Assembly: GCA_018398765.1 (NCBI GenBank)
Contig: JAHBMJ010000937.1
Location: 1 to 38,226, forward strand
From: Chromera velia
Taxonomy: Eukaryota; Sar; Chromeraceae
Length of the DNA: 38,226 bases
Reading direction: 5' to 3'
The notes beneath the pieces are model-generated. The model searched no databases. It saw only the letters and a program-made list of their open reading frames with translations, and was not told the origin of the DNA. Positions 31,156-38,226 of this stretch are shown here, piece by piece; positions within the stretch are counted from its first letter, which is position 1, and every line of letters begins with the position of its first letter. The translations under genes were made by a program, and so were the position numbers.

Positions 31156-34100
31156 ATGGGGATGAGCAGAGTCAGCAGAGCTCAGAGTTACCCCTCCCCC
31201 ATCTCATCCTCCTGGCAGTGCCCCCCCGTAGCAGAAAAAAGAAAGGAGGACTCCCATGACTTTTCTTCAGACGCCTCCTGCCAGTGGGTGACGCCTGAAA
31301 GTGCAATTCTTCTTTCAGAGAAAGGGGGTGTCCCTCAGCCCTGTGGCCTCCACACTGCTAGGCGTGCATTGAAGAGAGTGACCTCTGTCGCAGAGTGGCT
31401 CTCCCTCCCCCTCTCCGTCTCCTGCGCCTCGTCTTCTTCCTCTTCCTCGGCGGCAGCAATTTCGAATCCGATTTCATCAGGGAAGTCAGAGGAGAGGACG
31501 CAGACCGGAGAAACCCCTGACAGCAGAGACAGAGAAAAGATCTTACCTTTTCCTGTCCCCAGTTTGCTGCATGATCAAGCAGAATCAGCCATCCCCAAAT
31601 CCCCCCCCTCCACAAACGCCCAATCGATCCAACGGAAATCTTCCCGAGGTGCCTTCTGCCGGACACAGGAGGGCGACGGGAACGGACAGAGACGAACAGG
31701 GACGCAGATCTTGCAAGCTTCGCATGAGACGGAAAGGTCCCGGTCTCAGTCCCAGTCCTGGGGCCCCGGCAAACAAAACCATCCCAAAGGGGTCCAGGCC
31801 CTCAAGGGAGGTCTAACGGGAATGCCGGGCCCCCCCCAGCATGAAACCCACTCGTTGCAGTTCACAAGAGGAAGAGGAATAGGACCAGCCCCAGCTCCCG
31901 CATTCCTGCTGGGTGAACGTGTACAGCATGAGGAGGACAAGCCGGAGGAGTCGAGACAGAGACACCACCCGCAGGTGGGGGGGGGAAAGGGAGAGAAGAA
32001 GGCTGACTCGGGGGGAGCGTTGGCTTCTTGCCGTTTGAGAAAAGTGCCCCCCATGACAGCAGGCCGATCACCATACAAGGTTGATCGAAGTTCCGCTCCT
32101 CCGGGTGCCCGAGTCCTTCCGTGCCCCCGCCCCTCTTCTTCTTCTTTTTCTTCTTTTCCTCTGGCCTTGACTCGACAGGATCCGTTGAGGGGGGCTGGAG
32201 AAGAGGGAAAAGCGAGGGGACTGAGAGAGGGGGAGTTGAATGACGAGACAGAAAAAGAAGGCGAAGGTGTGAGCTTCAAGGTCTCGGTGTGTCTCCCTGA
32301 AAATCAACCGCAGCCTCTGCCTGTTGCCGTCTCTCCTGCAGAGAATTTAGAGGAGACCGGCAATTCGTGTGTTGCTGTTTCCTCTGCAGAGAATTTAGAG
32401 GAGACGGGGGGCAATTCGTGTGTTGCCGTCTCCCCTGCAGAGAATTTAGAGGAGACCTGCAATTCGTGGGTTGCTGTTTCCTCTGCAGAAACGGAGACGG
32501 AGTCGGCGCAGCGAAGCCGAGGCGCCTGCGAGGGGGAGGGGGAAGGGGAAGGAGGGCGAGGCGAGCTCGTCCTAGAACCGCTTTCCTCCTCCTTCTCTGG
32601 TGCCCCCTCCGAAGTGTCGTCGGTGATTTGGCTAAGGACAGAAAAGGAAAAGGAAAGAGAAGAGAGGGGTTTCGCTTCAGAGCACACACAGTGCGTCGAG
32701 AAAAGGGAAAAAGTAGAGCAGGAGAAGAAAGAGCGAGAGGAGGTGGGGAGCTCTGCCGCCCTGCTCACTGCGTTTTCCGTCTCGTCTTCCCCTCCCCTCT
32801 CTACCTCCTCTGCTTGCTCCCATTCGTGCGCACCCGAGGGACCCCTCCGACCGCCGACGGAGGCCCCACTCCACTGGCTTGCCGGGGCCCCCTCCCACGT
32901 CCCTACCTGCGGGGCAGCAGAGGGCCCCGGCGCCTTCCTCCGAGCAGTCGACTCAGTCTCCCGTTCCCTCCGTACCTGGTTGCTCGAAGAGGGGGACCCT
33001 GACCTCACAAGACTCGTGGGGCAGTTCAAAGAGGGGGGGCGCGGTCTGTCAGGGAGCGGGTCAGTGAGACAACTCTCGGGAGTTCCCTCTTTTTCGCGTC
33101 TGCGGCAACGCCTTCGACACCCTCCCGATGCCGATGCAGATGAGGAGGCTCGCTCTGCAGCTGCGGTGCCGTTGTCGGCCTCCCTCCCACCTCATTACCC
33201 CATCTCTAGGAATGTTGTTAGGTCGGATAGAAAGCAGCAGGAGTTAGGTGGGAAGATGCCCCCTCGCAGGTCAGCAGACAGTTTCCCTTTCGGGGTCTGT
33301 TCAGGATCAGTCACGGGGGGAGATTTGGACAGCCTGAGTGATGAAAAAAACCATTGTCGTTTTGTCCATCATGGGGGCGTGTCCGTAGATGAATTGAACC
33401 ACGGTTCCCTCTCAGTGCATGGGGACTTTGATTCTGACCTTGGGGGGTCTTTTCCTTTTGTGTCTGCAACAGCTGAAGAAGCAGGGGATCCTATTCTCCC
33501 CTGTAGAAGGGAAGAGAAAGAAGGACATGCAGAGAGAGAGAATGATCGCACGGTAGTCGGAAAAGGACAAACGAGCTTGGGGGCTCCATCCAGAGACAGA
33601 GGAAGAGAAAAGATACGTATGTCGGCCCCATCTCCTTCCTTCCTTTTCACTCCTGCAAGACGAGTCTCAGACTGTACAAGAGATTCCTCTGTGTCTCCCG
33701 TGTCTGGTCTTTCTTTCGATTTCACCTCTTCACAGAGAGACACACCGACTGAATGCAGAAAGACGAGGCAGGAAGAAGGGAGAAAGGGAGGAGAAAAAGA
33801 CGAGTCTGGGGAGGAAGAAGAAGATGAGGAAGGGAAAGAGAAAGGATGGACTTTTCTGTGTGAATCAGTGCATAGCCGAGAGAGGCGAATTGAAAAAAGC
33901 AGTGGCACGGCCGAAACAGACTCAAATGCTGCCGCCGCCACCAGAGGAATAAGAAGCAGCAGCAGGAACAGAGACGAAGGAGAAACACTGCACGGGAGGG
34001 AAGAGAAAAAGGATGATGGGTGCCTCGACATTCACGAAAGAAAGAATCATTCTCTTCCCGTGTTTCCCTTCTGTGCGCCTCCCCAACAAAAATCGGATCT

Positions 34101-34803
34101 CCAGAGTCCCTCTAGCACCTCTCACTGCCCCCCCGATGCCTCCTCTCTGCGCTGTGCCGTACCACAACCACCACCACCAGCAGCAGCAGCAGGAGGGACT
34201 GCAACGGCCAGAGGGCTGTCAGTGACACAACACAGGCACGGGTACAGGCGCTCCCCCTCTGTGTCGGGTTCCTCTTCCTCCCTCCTCAGACCTACTGTTG
34301 CCAGCTCCTCCCGTTCTCTCACGGCAGCGCGAGGGGGTGGCAGTCTCTCTCTCTCTCGCACGCCCTCGCTCCCCCCAGCTGGCGGCGTGGGGGGACTCGG
34401 AGGACTCCGAAGTAAAAGCACGGAGGCCGTGTCGTCCAGGAAGGCAGACGAGATCCAGGTTGGTGTATTTGTGTATTTGTGTGTGTGTGTGTGTGTGTGT
34501 CGTCCAGGAAGGCAGACGAGATCCAGGTTGGTGGGTCTGTAGGGAGGTGGGTGGATGGGTGGGCAGAATCTTTTCGGTGTGCCTGCCATGGTTGCCTCTT
34601 CGTGAGTGTCTCTGAGAGAGTACGTGCGCATCTTTGCCAAAGGCCTGCAGGTGTGGGCGTCGTCTGGTAGACAGGAAGGCAGGCAGACTGCATGGGAAAG
34701 GACTTCTGTCTACACACCAGCCCTCGATCTGTCGGTTTGCTGTGCAGTTCCCGCCTGACGGATGCCTACTTGTGTCCGTCTTCAATCTGTCTCTCTCTCT
34801 CCT

Positions 34804-34847
<44 letters not shown>

Positions 34848-34857
34848 TGTGTGTGCG

Positions 34858-34895
<38 letters not shown>

Positions 34896-34933
34896 TAGGT
34901 GTGTGCTAGGTGTGTGTGTGCGCTAGGTGTGTG

Positions 34934-34972
<39 letters not shown>

Positions 34973-34977
34973 CGTAT

Positions 34978-35020
<43 letters not shown>

Positions 35021-35567
35021 GGTGGGTGTGTTTCTGCGCATGTACGCCTTGCTTCTTTGATTCTTCATGTGAATGAATTTGTGCACAAGAACGCAGAGAG
35101 TCCTGCATAGTCTCCAAGAAGACGCGCGGCTGCTGGGTGCGGCACTCCGGGCGGTGCGGGAAAAGGAGGGCGTTCTGGCGGAACAGGTAGGCCGGCCTGT
35201 TCGTTGGTTGGTTGGTTTTTGGCTGGTTTGTGCGACAAACAGGCCGTCTCTTTGTGGTCGGATAAGCACATAGAGAAAGAAGAGTAGTGCAGGCAGGCAG
35301 TGAGGGCAGGCAGGCATTCATGTGGTGTGGGAGGTCTTTGGTGCATGCATGTGCGGTTGGAGGGAGGGAGGGAGTTAGGAGGGACAGCTGTATGCACGTC
35401 CAGACATCTTGGTTAGCTGCATGACATTCTCCACCAGATTTGGATTCGCGTCCTTTGTCTTCCCTGTTTTATTTTTTCTTGCGGTATAGAAAGAAGTACA
35501 TACCCAATCCCCCTTCTTCGTCGTCTCCCTCTCTCCCTCTCTCCTTCTCTCTCTCTCTCTCTCTCTC

Positions 35568-35599
<32 letters not shown>

Positions 35600-35706
35600 C
35601 CTCTCTCCCTCCCTCCCTCTCTCTCTCTCTCTGTGTCTCTCTGTCTCTCCCCCTCTCTCTCTTTCTGTCTGTCTCTCTCTGTCTGTCTCTCTCTGTCTGT
35701 CTCTGT

Positions 35707-35739
<33 letters not shown>

Positions 35740-36287
35740 CGCGCGCACCCCTTCCCTCGATTGCTTCGACGAGACGGGGTCCCTGCCTGCCTGCCTGCTT
35801 GCAGGAGTCTGCCCTTGCAGAGAAGGAGGAAGTCCTGCAGTCGCTTCTCCTGACGGTCTCTGCAGTGGCTCCTGCTTCCTCCCCTTCCCCTCCCCCGTCT
35901 TCGGTCGGAAGAGGAAGAAGGAAGCCGAATCTGAAGGGCACCGCTGCACTGAGAGCCTCGGACCCAGGCTGTGTCTGGCCGACGGACGCAGGAGGCAAAA
36001 GAATCAGGAAGGGGGGAGACGCCGCGAAATTCAGGAACGGCAGAGGAGAGAGGGAAATCGAGCACACTGATCATGTTGGTCTCACTGATAGGCAGTCGGA
36101 AAATCAGCCGGCGGCGTGTCTCCGGAGACGATGCAAAAGCACTTCCTGCCTCAGCTTTCAGCACGGAGCTTCACCAAAGTCCTCGAAGCACAAGGTCATC
36201 CCTGTCTCGTGTAAATCAAAAGAAGGTGACCCAACCTCAGACCTAGCCCTTCCTGCAAGTAACTCTCAAATTACAAGTCGTCCGTGA
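31156..36287 (+). CDS. large disordered protein with C-terminal coiled coil, three exons
   Basis: I do not recognise a family. Exons 31156-34458, 35097-35186 and 35805-36287 join at GT-AG sites with all junctions in frame 0, giving about 1291 residues ending at TGA 36285. The first exon is one long open frame of 1101 codons, Ser/Glu/Arg/Pro-rich and probably disordered. It contains a tandem repeat of VAVSPAENLEETGNSC-like units (about residues 389-444), an acidic run (ESGEEEEDEEGKEKG) and one less repetitive helical patch (AVDSVSRSLRTWLLEEGDPD). Exons 2 and 3 together form a clear coiled coil (LHSLQEDARLLGAALRAVRE, then ALAEKEEVLQSLLLTV), and the exon 2/3 junction falls inside a heptad run, which supports the model. 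The tail is basic. The start could lie further upstream. A structural or scaffold role is possible but is inference. Confidence 0.75.
32323..32489 (+). repeat. in-frame 48/51-bp coding tandem repeat
   Basis: Units at 32323-32370, 32371-32421 (one extra Gly codon), 32422-32469 and a partial fourth unit. Each contains CTGCAGAGAATTTAGAGGAG and encodes VAVS-AENLEET-NS. All lengths are multiples of three, so the frame is kept. Confidence 0.9.
34431..34533 (+). repeat. duplicated exon end with its splice donor
   Basis: The 35-bp segment starting GTCGTCCAGGAAGGCAGACG and ending in the donor CCAGGTTGGTG occurs at 34431-34465 and again at 34499-34533, separated by a GT microsatellite. The donors lie at 34459 and 34527. 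Only the first keeps the frame into exon 2. Confidence 0.9.
34786..35030 (+). repeat. CT and GT arrays with GTGTGCTAG spacers, intron 1 of the 31156 gene
   Basis: A (CT)n run is followed by several (GT)n runs separated by GCTAGGTGTG spacers and ends in (GTGG)n. Part of the intron 34459-35096. Confidence 0.9.
35527..35747 (+). repeat. long CT/GTCT array ending in (CG)n, intron 2 of the 31156 gene
   Basis: About 200 nt of CT, CCCT and GTCT repeats end in a run of GC dinucleotides at about 35724-35747, an alternating purine-pyrimidine tract. It lies within intron 35187-35804 and leads into (GCCT)n before the acceptor. Confidence 0.9.
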
Positions 36288-37352
36288 TGATGGGACCTAG
36301 GATGCGACTTAAAGGTAGCGAGAAGACAGATGGAAAGCTCAAGCTAGATCTAGAGAAGACTCGGAACTTAATTCACGATTCAGAAACGAGGTCTAAATTT
36401 TGGATGGAAACAAATCTATAAGTAGATATGTAAACTGAGTACTAATTAAACTCTTGAAACTTTATGTTTTAGTCAGAATACGGTGTAAATAACTCAGTGA
36501 AATGTATTATGCATATAAATCACTGCATAAGTATTAGAAAATCCTTATGTGTTCATAAATATTTATAAAGTATTTTTTACTAGATTTTTTATAGGGGTTC
36601 GGGTGTTCATACTAAGCACATCCATGCATACCATGGCCCTTCATGGCCCGCATACTGAGCGCATATAATATAAATTATGTAATTTATGTGTTTATACTCA
36701 TTTCCGGTCTCTCTCTTACTAGTGCGTCTTTTCTTAGAATTTTAAGTTTTAAAGTAGTTCAGAGAAGCCTATGAATATAACCTCAACATGCTGGACCGGT
36801 CACGCGAACTTCCCCGCCGCGAAGCCTGCAATCCCATCATATGCGGCAAGGGCAGAATGGTCATAGGGGACAGCATGACTCGATCGAGAGGCTTTGCAGG
36901 GGGACAGGACCCGTCGATACAAGGCGCGAGCTTCTGAGGAAGCGCAGCTTGTCCTTGCCGGAGGCTTTTTACCATGAATAGTCAAACAACACGCTATAGC
37001 TTGAGAGCCACTGCAAGCTAGACTGTAAGCCGTTCTTTTTTTTTTTGTGAACGTAAAATTTTAATCCATCCATAGTTTTAATACATATAGTACTAACACA
37101 CTGTACTTTGAGATAAAACTTTTTGTAGTCCAAAAACTATACATAAAACTATCAAATCTATAAAGAGTATGGGTATTTTTCGAGCTTCTAGCATGTTATT
37201 CTTCCTATTCTGAATCACTCTATAGTTTGTATCACTCTTACCTAGCTAGGTTTTTACCTACTCCAATTAATTGTAAAGAGACCATTTACCTACAGTAACT
37301 TCTAGTATATGTATTAGTTTAATTACATAGTTTAACTACATCAGCAATTACA
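36288..37352. other. AT-rich spacer with a GC-rich island
   Basis: Both ends are AT-rich without coding capacity. A GC-rich block of about 190 bp at 36787-36975 stands out. Nothing else is recognised. Confidence 0.5.
36787..36975. other. GC-rich island of unknown origin
   Basis: The block begins at about CTGGACCGGTCACGCG and ends at about GGAGGCTTTTTACC, with abrupt composition edges. It is open on both strands: the plus frame gives CNPIICGKGRMVIGDSMTRS, one minus frame DHSALAAYDGIAGFAAGKFA. It may be an insertion (organelle, bacterial or transposon fragment) or a structured RNA. I could not match it to anything. Confidence 0.35.
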
Positions 37353-38033
37353 TTGTCTCAAATTTCTAGACAATTTCATAAAAAATTTAGCCATTCTGAC
37401 TCATTCACCTCGTCGGATAGAAACGGAGATAATCAGAATGAAAGAAAGAGAAAGAGGCATAGAGCACAGGGCAGAAGAAAAGCTAGATTTTCAGATGGTG
37501 ACGTCATCAATCTGTATGTATGCTCAAAAAGAAAAGACGTTCAGATACACCTGGACGCCGGACTTTGAAGTTACAACAGTACCGATCTGTACTCGATACA
37601 CTGACACATCCACTACAGAATCGAACACACAGAGACACACTTAAATGGACAGATGAACCGAAGCATCTTTTGGAAAGGAGATACAGAAGAAATGCCGTTT
37701 TCGGATCTCAATACATACATGTGTTATCTGATCTTCGCGTTCATCCTCGTGGGTATAAGTGGGAAAAACGGTTAGGCACACAGACGGAAACAGTAGAGCA
37801 CGCAGGGTGCAGTATTTGGAATGAAGAGATGTCATTCTTATTCGGAGGAATTTCTGGACAATTGGAGTCAGAAGCAAGGTTCTGAAAGTGACCTTCATTT
37901 CAATCTGTGTATCTCTGTTTTAGCCCCGGAAAGCACGTTTGGATGGCACTTTCAGAAGTACCGTGACCTTCAGTTCGCTTTTCTGCATGGGCCACTCGCA
38001 ATGCGTAAATCTCCAAATTTTGCAGGGTCATGA
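37353..38033 (+). pseudogene. broken reading frame, unknown family
   Basis: Three overlapping plus-strand frames carry protein-like pieces in succession: RKRKRHRAQGRRKARFSDGD (37353-37568), KWTDEPKHLLERRYRRNAVF with VLSDLRVHPRGYKWEKRLG (to 37885), and FGWHFQKYRDLQFAFLHGPL (to 38033). The transitions need frameshifts, and no good splice sites were seen. It may be a decayed gene or retroelement ORF. The composition is more AT-rich than the two real genes. Confidence 0.35.
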
Positions 38034-38086
38034 CAAATTGCGCCGAGAGATGGGCAGCTGACTAATTGTTATGATAATATATTTTG

Positions 38087-38103
38087 ATGCTCCTGCGGAG
38101 CAT
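38087..38103 (+). other. short perfect hairpin
   Basis: ATGCTCC-TGC-GGAGCAT forms a 7-bp stem with a 3-nt loop. It is followed by CCCCGTTGAAAGGGG (38112-38126), a possible second small hairpin. It lies about 50 nt after the end of the broken reading frame. Confidence 0.4.
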
Positions 38104-38226
38104 GCCGTGGCCCCGTTGAAAGGGGGAAACCGGGGGTTGCGCATTATCGCGTATGAAGGCCTAAATACGACTAAAAATTAGTCTGAAATTCTCACTCATA
38201 GTTATAGCAAATCGATCTGCAAACTG

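Noticed and set aside
34786-35030. Telomere-like GT-rich arrays
   Set aside because: They are dinucleotide GT with CTAG spacers inside an intron, not a telomeric repeat.
32304-36164. Minus-strand ORFs opposite the 31156 gene (for example 32304-33029, 35469-36164)
   Set aside because: Antisense of a Ser/Glu-rich coding exon and of CT arrays; the plus strand has the coherent three-exon model and coiled coil.

Overview
The window is nuclear DNA of a eukaryote, most likely a single-celled alga or other protist. It has GT-AG introns, a plant/fungal/protist-style membrane hybrid histidine kinase, decayed LINE, Ty3/gypsy and hAT elements, very dense microsatellites, and no operon structure. A chromerid-like alveolate alga would fit the repeat style and the many TGCATGCA motifs, but that is inference and not proven here.

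Left part (1-9.1 kb). A small spliced gene may lie at 636-1473. An AT-rich spacer follows, then a nest of transposons. A decayed LINE (about 3.4-9.1 kb, + strand) carries a 541-bp terminal-inverted-repeat element (6835-7375, 10-bp target duplication) and a 1253-bp hAT-like element (7508-8760, 8-bp target duplication, BED-finger remnant). A second, 5'-truncated copy of the LINE 3' end (2362-2995) holds a 408-bp foldback element (2463-2870). The LINE at 8.9 kb preserves the matching empty site.

Middle part (9.1-22.4 kb). A decayed Ty3/gypsy element on the minus strand covers about 9.6-14.6 kb (gag, protease, RT, RNase H, broken integrase). A Gln-rich coiled-coil reading frame at 15.7-17.5 kb is interrupted by seven in-frame stops and perhaps one 31-nt intron. 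From 17.5 to 22.4 kb there are AT-rich and microsatellite-rich spacers with no gene I can support.

Right part (22.4-38.2 kb). Two genes are probably expressed and diverge from a shared spacer (29.8-31.15 kb). On the minus strand (29778 to 22413) is a hybrid sensor kinase: several membrane segments, HisKA, HATPase and two nearly identical receiver domains, in at least nine exons. On the plus strand (31156-36287) is a three-exon gene for a protein of about 1291 residues, long and disordered with a C-terminal coiled coil. The introns of both genes are full of simple repeats, and two kinase introns are almost nothing but repeat. The window ends with an AT-rich spacer holding a GC-rich island and a broken reading frame at 37.35-38.03 kb.
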